Shown: positions 37,167 through 46,071 of the stretch, piece by piece | How positions within the stretch are numbered: position 1 is the first letter of the stretch | Layout: each line of letters begins with the position of its first letter | Assembly (NCBI RefSeq): GCF_014698235.1 | Contig: NZ_JACJSP010000002.1 | Span: 352,773 to 416,772 of the forward strand | Reading direction: 5' to 3' | Source: Limnothrix sp. FACHB-406 | Lineage (GTDB): Bacteria > Cyanobacteriota > Cyanobacteriia > CACIAM-69d | Length of the DNA stretch: 64,000 nt | Position numbers and translations under genes: made by a program | The notes under the pieces: model-generated | Seen by the model: the letters and a program-made list of their open reading frames with translations, nothing else | What the model was told of the DNA's origin: nothing | Database searches by the model: none

Positions 37167-37252
37167 AGGGTTGATGGGTCTCGATCGACCCGAATGGGGA
37201 TGATTTTGATCACGCCGTAACCGTGGATGGTTTTAGCGACCCCTCCTCATTC

Positions 37253-38335
37253 CTACAAATCTGGGAAAACCGCTTGGACGGCTGGATGTTCGATCCGGCC
37301 GTCTTTGATGTTGAGGCCCTTCGCCAAGGCCGGGTCGCGATCGAGCGCGGCCAGTCCGTGATCCGCCAGGGACAACACGTAGGGCAAGGTGCTGTTTTCC
37401 AGGGCTTGGGTGGAGGTGCGAGGCACAGCACCCGGCATATTCGGCACGCCGTAATGCACCACGCCGCATTCGGTGTAGGTGGGATGGCTGTGGGAGGTGG
37501 GGCGCAGGGTTTCGATGCAACCGCCCTGATCGACAGCCACATCAACGATTACGGCTCCGGTGGGCATCTGTTCCACCAGCGATCGCCCCACTAGGATCGG
37601 GGCCCGCCGCCCAGTCACCAGCACCGCGCCGATCAGCAAGTCCGTGTCCGGCACAACGGCTTCGATCGCGGCGCTGCTGCTGTAAAGCAATTCCACCCGC
37701 GAGCCAAACAGGGTTTCCAGATAGTTCAGGCGATCGACATTCACATCCAAGATCCGCACCTTGGCCCCCAAGCCCACGGCCATCTTGGCGGCTTCGGTGC
37801 CGACCACACCGCCACCGAGGATCGTGACGCGGCCCGGCGCAACCCCCGGCACGCCGCCCAGCAAGACTCCGCGCCCGCCCTGTTGTTTTTCCAGGTAGCG
37901 GGCCCCAAACTGCACGGACAACCGCCCGGCGATCGCGCTCATGGGGGCCAACAGAGGCAGGCGGCGATCGGGCGTTTCCACGGTTTCGTAGGCGATCGCA
38001 CTGATCCCCGATTTCAGCAAGGCCTCGGTTAAGCGCCGCTCCGCCGCCAAATGCAAATAGGTAAACAACAGCGGCGTAGTTTTCAAGAAGCCATATTCAC
38101 CGGGCAGCGGCTCCTTCACCTTCACCACCAACTCGCAGTCCCAAGCCAAATCCGCTTCGGGCACAATCCGCGCCCCAGCCGATCGATAGTCCTCGTCGCC
38201 AAACCCCGCACCCGCACCGGCCTGGGTTTCCACCCGTACCGAATGCCCCCGATCGACCAACGCCCGCACACCCTGGGGAGTCAAACCCACCCGAAATTCC
38301 AGATCCTTAATTTCCTTGGGAACACCGATTTCCAC
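37253..38335 (-). CDS. ald: Alanine dehydrogenase
   Basis: 360 residues from a GTG with AGGAGG eight bases upstream, the clearest Shine-Dalgarno in the window. It interconverts L-alanine and pyruvate plus ammonia with NAD. Start MEIGVPKEIKDLEFRVGLTP carries the substrate-binding Arg; Lys72-74 region LVVKVKEP, the catalytic His in LFTYLHLAAE, the Rossmann motif ILGGGVVGTEAAKMAVGLGA and MPGAVPRTSTQAL complete the family signature. Confidence 0.95.
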   Translation of the reverse strand: MEIGVPKEIKDLEFRVGLTPQGVRALVDRGHSVRVETQAGAGAGFGDEDYRSAGARIVPEADLAWDCELVVKVKEPLPGEYGFLKTTPLLFTYLHLAAERRLTEALLKSGISAIAYETVETPDRRLPLLAPMSAIAGRLSVQFGARYLEKQQGGRGVLLGGVPGVAPGRVTILGGGVVGTEAAKMAVGLGAKVRILDVNVDRLNYLETLFGSRVELLYSSSAAIEAVVPDTDLLIGAVLVTGRRAPILVGRSLVEQMPTGAVIVDVAVDQGGCIETLRPTSHSHPTYTECGVVHYGVPNMPGAVPRTSTQALENSTLPYVLSLADHGLAALDRDPALAKGLNIKDGRIEHPAVQAVFPDL

Positions 38336-38641
38336 GGGGACTACCTCCTGTTGAAGCGGTCGTGAGTGGCTAAACGCGCCCGATCGCCCTGTTGCTGTTT
38401 TGTTGCAGAAACCTTAAGGGTTTTGCCCCAAAATCAAAAATCACGTGCGATCGTGCATTTGCATGGGATCCCCTCTAAGCTAACGGCTCGATCGGGGATC
38501 GCGGTGTGCCCCTCGTCACAGATGCCATTTCCAGAGCGCAAGGCTCCATTGGCAAAGACGCGGCCCGGCCCGCATCCGGGCGATCGCGCCAACCCCTATG
38601 CTGGTCAAGCATCCAATTTTTGATTAACAAACCAGCCAACC
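38336..38641. other. Divergent promoter region of ald and menB
   Basis: 306 bases holding the ald ribosome binding site (38344-38349) and, presumably, two back-to-back promoters. AAAATCAAAAATCACG at about 38431-38446 is AT-rich. I see no named operator. Confidence 0.4.
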
Positions 38642-39475
38642 ATGACCATTCAGTGGCAAACCGTTAAACCCTACGAAGACATCCTCTACGTCAAAGCCGA
38701 CGGCATCGCCAAAATCACCATCAACCGCCCCCACAAGCGCAACGCCTTCCGCCCCAAAACGGTGTTTGAGCTGTACGAAGCCTTTTGTGATGCCCGCGAA
38801 GATGCGGCCGTGGGTGTGATTCTGCTGACCGGCGCGGGCCCACACACCGATGGGAAATATGCCTTCTGTGCCGGTGGGGATCAGAGCATTCGCGGGGAAG
38901 CGGGCTATGTGGATGAGGCTGGCGTGCCCCGGTTGAATGTGCTGGATTTGCAGCGGCTGATTCGATCGATCCCCAAGGTGACAATCGCCCTGGTAGCGGG
39001 CTATGCGATCGGGGGTGGCCATGTGCTGCACCTGCTCTGTGACTTGACGATCGCCGCTGACAACGCGATTTTTGGGCAAACGGGCCCGAAAGTGGGCAGC
39101 TTTGACGGCGGTTTTGGAGCCAGTTATCTGGCCCGAATTGTCGGCCAGAAAAAAGCTCGGGAAATTTGGTTTTTGTGTCGGCAATACGACGCGCAACAGG
39201 CCTTAGATATGGGTCTGGTCAACACCGTGGTTCCCGTGGCGGAACTGGAAGCGGAAGGCCTGCGCTGGGCCCAAGAAGTGCTCGAAAAAAGCCCGATCGC
39301 GATTCGTTGCCTAAAAGCCGCTTTGAATGCCGATTGCGACGGGCAAGCGGGCTTACAGGAATTGGCTGGAAATGCCACCATGCTCTATTACATGACCGAA
39401 GAAGGCAGCGAGGGCAAACAGGCTTTTCTCGAGAAGCGATCGCCCAATTTCCGTCGCTATCCCTGGCGACCCTAA
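38642..39475 (+). CDS. menB: 1,4-dihydroxy-2-naphthoyl-CoA synthase
   Basis: 277 residues of the crotonase fold. It closes the naphthoquinone ring in phylloquinone synthesis, which supplies the A1 acceptor of photosystem I. Family marks: [20 protein letters not shown], the oxyanion hole [10 protein letters not shown] and [19 protein letters not shown], the MenB-specific [20 protein letters not shown], and the C-terminal [19 protein letters not shown]. The MenB loop with Gly in place of the usual crotonase acidic residue needs bicarbonate. Followed by a terminator. Confidence 0.96.
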   Translation: MTIQWQTVKPYEDILYVKADGIAKITINRPHKRNAFRPKTVFELYEAFCDAREDAAVGVILLTGAGPHTDGKYAFCAGGDQSIRGEAGYVDEAGVPRLNVLDLQRLIRSIPKVTIALVAGYAIGGGHVLHLLCDLTIAADNAIFGQTGPKVGSFDGGFGASYLARIVGQKKAREIWFLCRQYDAQQALDMGLVNTVVPVAELEAEGLRWAQEVLEKSPIAIRCLKAALNADCDGQAGLQELAGNATMLYYMTEEGSEGKQAFLEKRSPNFRRYPWRP

Positions 39476-39550
39476 GCCATAGCAGGGAACCTTTTTCGGG
39501 TTTCTGAGTATCAGGCTCACCCTTGCCCAGTTGACACAAAATCCGATCTA

Positions 39551-39592
39551 AAAAAATGAACCAGGAGTATCTTAGTCTCCTGGTTCATTTTT
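39551..39592. terminator. Terminator after menB
   Basis: ATGAACCAGGAG (39556-39567) pairs perfectly with CTCCTGGTTCAT (39577-39588), nine-base loop, A tract before and TTTTTC after. The symmetry allows use on both strands. Confidence 0.88.
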
Positions 39593-39856
39593 CGCTTTTG
39601 AATGATTGATGACATGGCGTTTACCCAGTCGCATCCATCAGTCGTTAATGGTGGGTCAAAGTTGGTTTCAATCGTTGTTTCAGTCCCTATTTCAAACCCG
39701 ATCGCGATCTTTAAGTATTCATCCTGAAAGCGGAGCAAGATCCCAGGGAACTACTACCAGAAAATCGCCTGATTGGCTAGGCACTGAATTGAGGGCTTGA
39801 TGCACCCTGAAGCTAGCATCCATCAGCCCTTGATTGCCAACGGCGTGACTGATCCC
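39593..39856. other. Rest of the gap between menB and the next gene
   Basis: Together with the terminator this is a 381-base gap between convergent genes. Several TTTCAATC/TTTCAGTC phrases near 39667-39705 repeat loosely. No gene is seen. Confidence 0.35.
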
Positions 39857-40150
39857 CTAGGCAATGGAAGCAGAAGCATTCGATCGCAAAACCGGCGTAG
39901 TGGCCGCCAGGGCCGCTTCATTTTTAAATTCCACCGTCGCCACGATTGCCACGCCCGTTTCTGCGGGGCTGTGAACCAACCGCTCTAACGATTCCCAAGA
40001 TGGAGCGAATGCTGGCATTGCGAGCGGACAAGCCTTCCAGCCCGCACGAACCACTGCATCAAACTGACCGCAATATCCACCACGTCGCCCTTCTGGGGTG
40101 TAGTAGCGACAATGGCGGCAAGCAGAAACTTGGAAGGGCGTAGCACTCAT
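39857..40150 (-). CDS. Small Cys-rich cyanobacterial protein, function unknown
   Basis: 97 residues from ATG 40148-40150; the frame opens 48 bases earlier, but the conserved-looking part starts later. Four Cys are spaced as a CxxC pair followed by single Cys residues (ACRHCRYYTPEGRRGGYCGQ, then WKACPLAMPAF), which could bind zinc or an iron-sulphur cluster. Similar short proteins with a CRYY-PEGRRGG-C block seem familiar from other cyanobacteria, but I know no function. The C-terminal 40 residues are Ala/Thr/Ser-rich. Convergent with menB. Confidence 0.65.
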   Translation of the reverse strand: MSATPFQVSACRHCRYYTPEGRRGGYCGQFDAVVRAGWKACPLAMPAFAPSWESLERLVHSPAETGVAIVATVEFKNEAALAATTPVLRSNASASIA

Positions 40151-41028
40151 ATTTTGCACTGCCAACGCAGAGCGCCGCTGAGAATTTGCTAACTTCATTA
40201 TGGAATTGAGACGAATTGCTGTAAAAGTCCTTAAGACCTAGATCTACTCTGAGATTCAGCGATCCCAAACACTTTTAGAAATTTAGATTATCTTCAGCTT
40301 CCACTTTGGCTTTTTCAGAAAGTTTCTTCAGAAGCCCATTGATTTTCCTGAAAAATCAGTTAGGGGATCAAAGAAAAATCACTTAAAATCAATCGTTAAT
40401 CATTTTGAAGAGTTTTTGTCAATTACTTTAAAAAGTCTTTAAAAAGGGTATGCGCTTTCTCTGATGGCGCTAGGAACCTGGGTTTTTAGTAATGGTAGGT
40501 TATGAAAGTCTAGGAGTGAACGGTTACCTAGAATACCGTTTCCCAAGAGATGTCATCATACAAAACGCAATATTTGGCAACATCTCTTGAAATTGACGAA
40601 GGCAGGACATTCGAGATCAATTTTTTTTGGACATACTGTTGGCCTCATTGCTCGATCGGGAAGCCATTTGGATCTGCGATGAGTTTGGGATTGGGATCAA
40701 TCGAGTTGAGCTATTTTTGATACCTTTTCCAGGAAATTTCGCAAGAAACCCTCCCAGAATTTTGGTGAGCAAATCCTGCAAGCAAATTCTGCGCAAGGTT
40801 TTGAGGCTTCCATGAAACCAGCGCCCGCATTTCACTGCTTGCATTGATTCGCATTGATTCGCATTGATTTCGCGTTGATATTGAATTGGTATTGATCTGT
40901 ATTCACCCACATTCATATGATTGTGGAGTTGTGGTTTTTCTGTTCCTGTGCTTCTGGCTTGGATTTCTGGCTTGGGGTTTCTGGCTTGCGCATCGAGCTT
41001 CCAACTGCAAGCTGAATACAAGCTGATC
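40151..41028. other. Long AT-rich intergenic region with hairpin
   Basis: About 880 bases. The part 40200-40640 is clearly more AT-rich than its surroundings. CAAGAGATGT (40544-40553) and ACATCTCTTG (40580-40589) are a perfect ten-base inverted repeat, and TTTTTTTT follows at about 40620-40627. At 40843-40870 GCATTGATTC is repeated in tandem. Overlapping frames on both strands between 40617 and 41072 are not convincing. A small RNA or decayed gene could lie here. Confidence 0.4.
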
Positions 41029-41604
41029 TCAAGATCCAGAGCCGGGTGAACGGTCTTGAGACCAGCGCTCAACCATGCACAAACTACAAACTCCCCAGCG
41101 CTCTAATTCCGCTGGCGGGGTCGATCGCCCGCAATGGGGACAGCAATCATAGCGCTTCAGTTGACTTTGCACGGAAGCGGCCCACTGGGTAAACGCTTCG
41201 GTGGCGGTGGCGGGTCGGGGTCGATCGGGAGGGTGCTGGGATCTTTGGGGTGATCGGGCAGTGGCAGCGGGCCCCAGGGCGATCGACTGAGACCGATTTT
41301 CAAACCAGCGGGCCGTAGAAAATCGCGCGTCGGTCAGGGGCGGGTTGAAAGGGGGCGTAATCGATTGGTTAATTTTGGCGGTCAGGCGCGATCGCTCAAA
41401 CATCAGGGTTTGGGCCCAAGCGGAATTGGACACCGCCACCCACAGCACCCCCTGATGCACGGAAATGGGGCGGGTGTGACCGGCCAAGGCCTCGCCCACA
41501 ATGACTCGCCATTGCTGACAGAGTTGCAGGAAAGATCGGTTTGACTGCCAAGCCGGGTGTTGGTCAAGCCGTTTGAGCAGTCCATCGATCGGGTCAAAGG
41601 CCAT
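41029..41604 (-). CDS. DciA-like protein (DUF721) with zinc ribbon
   Basis: 191 residues. The N-terminal 80 (LLKRLDQHPAWQSNRSFLQL, WRVIVGEALAGHTRPISVHQ, GVLWVAVSNSAWAQTLMFER) form the KH-like DUF721 fold. DciA proteins of this family load the replicative helicase DnaB in bacteria without DnaC. A Pro/Arg/Ser-rich linker leads to a CPHCG-x-CSLC zinc ribbon (about 152-180), which is not present in the best-known DciA proteins. Cytoplasmic. Stands alone and diverges from the SPOR gene. Confidence 0.82.
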   Translation of the reverse strand: MAFDPIDGLLKRLDQHPAWQSNRSFLQLCQQWRVIVGEALAGHTRPISVHQGVLWVAVSNSAWAQTLMFERSRLTAKINQSITPPFNPPLTDARFSTARWFENRSQSIALGPAATARSPQRSQHPPDRPRPATATEAFTQWAASVQSQLKRYDCCPHCGRSTPPAELERWGVCSLCMVERWSQDRSPGSGS

Positions 41605-41774
41605 GGAAAGTACGGGGGAGCAAAGGGATTAATCAGCAGAGATTTGGGAAACAACCGGGATCGATCGAACCAGTCAGCCTTGTGAATCCAGACCATGGCC
41701 CTGCTCAACAATTCCGTGAACCCAATCACAACTCGCGGCTCAGAATCAGTTCGATCGGGTTAAATTCGATCAGG

Positions 41775-41807
41775 TTGAATCTGCGTTGAACCTGCGTTGA
41801 ATTTGCG
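41775..41807 (+). repeat. Three tandem copies of TTGAA(T/C)(C/T)TGCG
   Basis: TTGAATCTGCG, TTGAACCTGCG and TTGAATTTGCG follow head to tail. Next to it (41826-41890) CAGCTCAGAT and CACATCAGAT phrases recur. Part of the 615-base gap before the SPOR gene. Confidence 0.65.
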
Positions 41808-41980
41808 CGGATTGGGTTCGCTCAGGCTGCATCAGCTCAGATCACATCAGATCACAGCGGCTCAGATCGCAGCAGCTCAGATTCAGAACCCGTGGGAAAG
41901 CCTTATGGGTTAAGCAAACAGCGTTTAATCTGGACAAACGCTTCGCAAAATCTAAAATAGGCGAGAAGCAAGCCCGCTGA

Positions 41981-42121
41981 GAGGATGTTTGAAAAATATC
42001 TTGAAGCCCTAGTCAAGCCCCAATTGTCGTCGGGGCAAGGGGCTTAAGCCCCTTGTCTGTGTCGATCACTATCGATCGCTGGGGGAAGCGGTGTATCCAT
42101 TTTGGCTTTTCAGACACCCTC
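41981..42121. mobile_element. MITE-like element, 141 bp
   Basis: Ends are inverted repeats: GAGGATGTTTGAAAA at 41981-41995 and, on the other strand, GAGGGTGTCTGAAAA at 42107-42121 (13 of 15 identical). Each end abuts TGA (41978-41980 and 42122-42124), a three-base duplication of the TNA type known from some IS5-family transposons. No coding frame, so it would need a transposase in trans. In the middle lies the palindrome CAAGGGGCTTAAGCCCCTTG (42036-42055), also present at 13085-13104. Confidence 0.6.
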
Positions 42122-42219
42122 TGAGGCATTCGTTTAATCTTTTCTGGTCACATCTTTCCTGGTCACGTTGAACCATTTGGGTGATTATTAACCCTGCACC
42201 GAGGAGCCTCGAAACCGCT

Positions 42220-43527
42220 ATGAAATTCCGCCCAGCGCGCCAACAACCCGCGCGATCGGAGACCGAGCCAACCCTGCACCGTCGCCTGTCCTTGGCGTTG
42301 GAATGCATGGAGTTGGACTTAGACGCGGAACTCGCGCGCTATCGTCGCCTGCGGGGCCCTCGCCAAGGCATTGTTCGCCGCTTCTTTCTGAAGCCCCCGG
42401 AACGGGCTGGAGAACCGCCCCTGTTGGCTTCTGCGGAGGCGCTGGAGGCTTCTGGGGCCCTGAGCTTGCCCCCTGTGCCTGATACTAGCGATTTGCAAGC
42501 GGCTTTGGCTCAGCAAAACCGCCGCCCGGCTTCGCCTCGATTGCTGACGGCGGCGGATGAGTTGGGCGAGGATGCACCCTTGGCGGCGAAGTCTGTGGTG
42601 CAGGCGGCGATGCTGCTGGAGGGGGCCCAACCGGCTGCCAATGGCAATGGCTGGGATCGGCGGCGGGTGCGTCGGAGACAGGAACCCACCTGGACGGGGA
42701 TTGGGGTCGGAACGATTTTGGTGATGCTGTCGGGCACAATTTGGACTTACTACAGCAACTATCCCGACAGTGACGGTTGGCTAAAGGTGGGTGGATTTTT
42801 GGAACGAACGGGCCGGGCGATCGGGCTGAATCAACCGGCCACTCGATCGCCAGAGCCGGTTTTGGCAGAATTGCCCCCTGCGGAACCCACCCCTTTGCCC
42901 ACGGCTCCCACTGGGGTAACGGTGGATTTGACGCGGGATGAGTTTGCTGATTTGAGCCTGGAGAGCCTTTCGGTTTTGGGCGATCGCCCGCCAATGCCCA
43001 CGGGAACGATCGGGGCCACCGCGCCCGCTGGGGCTAACTTGGCCCCGCAACCGGCCCCCAGCCCCTTGCCGTTTCCCCAAGCCCAGCGTGCTCCAGCCAA
43101 TCCCCCAACCAACTCACCCGCAGCTCCAGCGGTGACTAATCCGAGTGCGGATGGGCGTTGGTATGTGGTGGGGCCCTACAGTGGCCCCGCTAGCCTGATT
43201 GCCGCGCGCAAACAGGTGGCCGATGCCTATGTGCGGGAATTGTCGATCGGGCGGCGAATTCAGTTTGGGGCCTTGGACAATGCACAACAGGCCAACCAGC
43301 TCATTCAGCAACTGAAGGCGGCCGGAATTCCCGCCACGGTCTATCGCCCCGTTGCCCCCAGGCCAGCCGCTAGCCCAGGGGCCAAACCTAGCCCGAATGC
43401 GAATAGCGTCAATCGCAACCAACCCAATAATCGCAACGCCGCTAACCGTAACCAGCCCAATAGTCGCAATCAATCTGCGGCCGGCAACCGCTCCCAACCC
43501 AGTTCCAGCCCGAAGCCCAGTCCCTGA
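42220..43527 (+). CDS. SPOR-domain membrane protein with disordered tail
   Basis: 435 residues from ATG 42220. A cytoplasmic N-terminus (1-155, charged then Ala/Pro-rich) precedes one membrane helix (about 158-178, GIGVGTILVMLSGTIWTYYS). Outside follows a Pro/Thr-rich linker and a SPOR domain (about 312-376: RWYVVGPYSGPASLIAARKQ, ANQLIQQLKAAGIPATVYRP). SPOR domains bind glycan strands stripped of peptides at division sites. The last 55 residues are Asn/Gln/Pro/Ser repeats of NRNQPN. A septal role is inferred from the domain. Confidence 0.82.
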   Translation: MKFRPARQQPARSETEPTLHRRLSLALECMELDLDAELARYRRLRGPRQGIVRRFFLKPPERAGEPPLLASAEALEASGALSLPPVPDTSDLQAALAQQNRRPASPRLLTAADELGEDAPLAAKSVVQAAMLLEGAQPAANGNGWDRRRVRRRQEPTWTGIGVGTILVMLSGTIWTYYSNYPDSDGWLKVGGFLERTGRAIGLNQPATRSPEPVLAELPPAEPTPLPTAPTGVTVDLTRDEFADLSLESLSVLGDRPPMPTGTIGATAPAGANLAPQPAPSPLPFPQAQRAPANPPTNSPAAPAVTNPSADGRWYVVGPYSGPASLIAARKQVADAYVRELSIGRRIQFGALDNAQQANQLIQQLKAAGIPATVYRPVAPRPAASPGAKPSPNANSVNRNQPNNRNAANRNQPNSRNQSAAGNRSQPSSSPKPSP

Positions 43528-43727
43528 GCCAATCCGTAAACCAGCCAGTCATCGGCCGGTTCAGTCAACAGTCAGCAAGCCAGTCAGCATCAGCCAGCAA
43601 ATGATTATCAGTTGAGCGGTCATTGATCGGTTGAGTAGTAATTGATCAATTGCTGACCAAAAGAAAGGGTACAAGCCCCGCCCTTCTAGGGCGGCTTTTT
43701 CGATCAACCCCGCTTATAATGTTAGTT

Positions 43728-44936
43728 ATGAAAGCACGATTTCGCTACCGAATTTATCCCAATCGCCTGCAAAGATTAATGCTGGCGAAGACGTTCGGTT
43801 GCGCTCGTGTGGTCTACAACGATGCAATTCGGTTGCGTCAAGACCTCTATCAGCAAGGGGAGAAAGTTAGCGATACTGAAATTCAGAAACGGGTGATTAC
43901 CCAAGCCAAGCTAACCGTTGAACGTGAATGGCTATCGGAAGTTGCATCTGTGCCGTTAGTCCAATCCTTGCAAGATGCCCATCTGGCTTTTCGTAATTTC
44001 TTCAAAAGCTTGAAGGGTGAGCGCAACGGCCGCAAGATTGGATTTCCGAAGTTCAAAAAGAAACACTCAACTCAATCCATTCGCTTCACAACTAACGGTT
44101 TTTCGGTTAAACCCAACTCGGTTTACCTAGCCAAGATCGGTTGTGTACGAGTCAAGTGGTCACGGGAACTGCCATCGGATCCATCATCGGTGACGATCAT
44201 CAAGGATGCAGCCGATCGCTACTTCGCGTCGTTTGTCTGTGAAGTGGATCTGATCGCCCTGAAGGCTATCAATGATGGAGTGGGGATCGACCTGGGCTTG
44301 ACCACCTTCGCCACCCTGTCCACAGGTGAAAAGGTGCTGAGTCCCAAGCCGTTGGCTAAATCCCTCAAGCGATTGCGCCGTGCTCAAAAATCCCTCAGCC
44401 GCAAGGTTAAGGACAGCAAGCGCCGATATCTAGCCCGCCGCAAGGTGGCTCGGATTCATGCCCGCATCAAGGATCAACGAACCGACTTCCTGCACAAGCT
44501 ATCGACCCGAATCGTTCGCGAGAACCAAGCGATCATTCTGGAAGATTTGAATGTGTCGGGCATGGTGAAAAATCGCAAGTTGGCGCGGGCAATTTCTGAT
44601 GCTGGCTGGTACAGCTTCCGACAGATGATCGAGGGCAAGTCGATCCGCTACGGGCGGGATTTCCAGGTGATTAGCCGATGGGAACCGACCAGTCAGCGTT
44701 GTTCATCTTGTGGTCAATTGGGCGGCAAGAAACCCCTTGATGTACGCGAGTGGACGTGTATGCACTGCGGGGCAATTCACGATCGCGATGTGAATGCGGC
44801 CATCAATATCCAAGTCGCGGGCGGGCAGTCCGAGACTCAAAATGGACGTGGAGGCCAGCGTAAATCCAGTTCGCTGGTAGCAGCCGATGAAGCGTCAACC
44901 CGTGGTCTAGTCGAGCAACTTCAGTTGTTTGCCTAG
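43728..44936 (+). CDS. tnpB: RNA-guided nuclease TnpB
   Basis: 402 residues from ATG 43728. The RuvC catalytic residues are all present: Asp188 (GIDLGLTTFA), Glu272 (ILEDLNVSG) and Asp354 (HDRDVNAAIN), close to D191/E278/D361 of the studied ISDra2 TnpB. The zinc finger between them has CSSCGQ and CMHCG. The N-terminal wedge part starts MKARFRYRIYPNRLQRLMLA. TnpB uses an RNA from the right end to cut DNA next to a short adjacent motif and so helps retain the element. No frameshift or stop is seen, so it is likely active. Confidence 0.95.
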   Translation: MKARFRYRIYPNRLQRLMLAKTFGCARVVYNDAIRLRQDLYQQGEKVSDTEIQKRVITQAKLTVEREWLSEVASVPLVQSLQDAHLAFRNFFKSLKGERNGRKIGFPKFKKKHSTQSIRFTTNGFSVKPNSVYLAKIGCVRVKWSRELPSDPSSVTIIKDAADRYFASFVCEVDLIALKAINDGVGIDLGLTTFATLSTGEKVLSPKPLAKSLKRLRRAQKSLSRKVKDSKRRYLARRKVARIHARIKDQRTDFLHKLSTRIVRENQAIILEDLNVSGMVKNRKLARAISDAGWYSFRQMIEGKSIRYGRDFQVISRWEPTSQRCSSCGQLGGKKPLDVREWTCMHCGAIHDRDVNAAINIQVAGGQSETQNGRGGQRKSSSLVAADEASTRGLVEQLQLFA

Positions 44937-44977
44937 GGCCGGAATCCCCGCTCCTTTAGGACGGGGAGGATGTCAAC
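44800..44977 (+). ncRNA. Probable omega RNA (reRNA) of the tnpB element
   Basis: In studied elements the guide RNA scaffold spans the 3' end of tnpB and the right end, with the guide taken from flanking DNA. Here the scaffold would include the right-end hairpin (44946-44966) and stop after GTCAAC, so the guide would begin near 44978 (AACCGCAACGGCATC). The 5' limit is a guess. Confidence 0.45.
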
Positions 44978-45060
44978 AACCGCAACGGCATCGCCCCCCA
45001 AAGGCCCCACCGAACGATCGAAGCGATAGGATCGGGGCAAGAGCCAGAAGGAGATCGAGC

Positions 45061-45723
45061 GTGGGACTATTGCAGCGACTTGGGAAACTGGTGCGCGCCA
45101 ATGTGAACGCGGCGATCGCCCAGGCGGAAGATCCTGAACAGGCCTTGGATCAGGCCCTGATGGACATGCAGGATGATTTGGTGCAGTTGCGCCAAGCGGT
45201 GGCCCAGGCGATCGCCACCCAAAAGCGCACGGAGCGCCAACGGGAGGCCGCCGCCCGCGCCGCTGAGGATTGGTATCGACGGGCCCAACAGTTGCTGAAT
45301 GTTGGTGACGAGCCAGGGGCCCGATCGGCCCTGAGTCAGTGTCACGGTCAGCAAGACGCAGCCGCCCACCTTCAGGAACAGTGGGAAACCCAACGGGACA
45401 CGATCGCCCAACTGCGCAGCACCCTGCGGGATTTGGAAGCCAAGCTGCTGGAAACTCGCACCAAGCGCGATTTGTACGTGGCCCGCGCCCGATCGGCTAT
45501 GGCCACCCAACGAATGTACGACACTCTGAATTACCTGAGCCGGCCCAACAATCCGCTGGAGCGTTTGGAGTCTTGGACCATGGAACTCGAAGCTCGTGCC
45601 CAGTTGTCCCAGACCGCCGGTCGCGATCCATTGGAACAGGCCTTCCAAACCCTAGAGTCTGACCAGCGCCTAGAGCGGGACTTAGAACAACTGAAAGCCC
45701 GTCGCCCCCCGGAGCTTCGATAA
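45061..45723 (+). CDS. pspA: PspA/IM30 family protein, short form
   Basis: 220 residues from a GTG with AAGGAG seven bases upstream. The opening MGLLQRLGKLVRANVNAAIA and DPEQALDQALMDMQDDLVQL, followed by long coiled-coil helices to about residue 190, are typical of PspA/VIPP1 (ESCRT-III-like). These proteins form rings and rods on membranes and guard membrane integrity. The C-terminal extra helix of VIPP1 is missing, so this is the PspA-like member. It starts directly after the tnpB element and is followed by vipp1, 348 bp downstream. Confidence 0.9.
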   Translation: MGLLQRLGKLVRANVNAAIAQAEDPEQALDQALMDMQDDLVQLRQAVAQAIATQKRTERQREAAARAAEDWYRRAQQLLNVGDEPGARSALSQCHGQQDAAAHLQEQWETQRDTIAQLRSTLRDLEAKLLETRTKRDLYVARARSAMATQRMYDTLNYLSRPNNPLERLESWTMELEARAQLSQTAGRDPLEQAFQTLESDQRLERDLEQLKARRPPELR

Positions 45724-46071
45724 TTTCGATCATTCAGCAGCATCACAAATCCGTCCTTGGGCAATTCCCGGCAGCGGTTCCCAGCGGCGATTCCCAAACC
45801 TCCTAGCCGCCAAAATCCCCGGTTTTGGGCAATTGCACAGGGCCCGGGCCCCTCAGCCCCCCAATAGCCGATCACGGCGGGAGAGCTAACCGAACTTGCC
45901 ATGGGCTGCTGATTTTCGGTATCTAGGCTAATAGGACGATCGCAACTGCCGGGCTTGATCACGCGGCCGTTGACCGATGGAGTTGGTAGTTTGGATAAAG
46001 CAGTTGGCCTTGGGGCCAAGCTTCCCAATCCCGATCGCTTCCCCGATTTAACCAGCAGGAGAGCCACCGTC
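45724..46071. other. Intergenic region before vipp1
   Basis: 348 bases with a small stem CCAAAA/TTTTGG at about 45810-45829 and a GC-rich run GGGCCCGGGCCCC at about 45841-45853. CAGGAGAG just before the vipp1 ATG is its ribosome binding site. A separate promoter for vipp1 is likely. Confidence 0.4.

Larger units (their letters stand above)
43661..44977 (+). mobile_element. Solitary tnpB element (IS200/IS605 superfamily, IS1341-like)
   Basis: The left end has GGGTACAAGCCCCGCCCTTC with the hairpin CCGCCCT/AGGGCGG (43678-43694) and CTTTTT; the right end has CCCCG-CTCCT-TT-AGGA-CGGGG (44946-44966) then GAGGATGTCAAC. These are the standard ends of tnpB-only elements in cyanobacteria. There is no tnpA, so it cannot move alone. 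Boundaries are estimates, because these elements make no target duplication. It separates the SPOR gene from pspA. Confidence 0.8.

Noticed and set aside
40617..41072. 151-codon minus-strand frame and a 62-codon plus-strand frame
   Set aside because: Overlap each other and the DciA-like gene, no family likeness, composition not protein-like.
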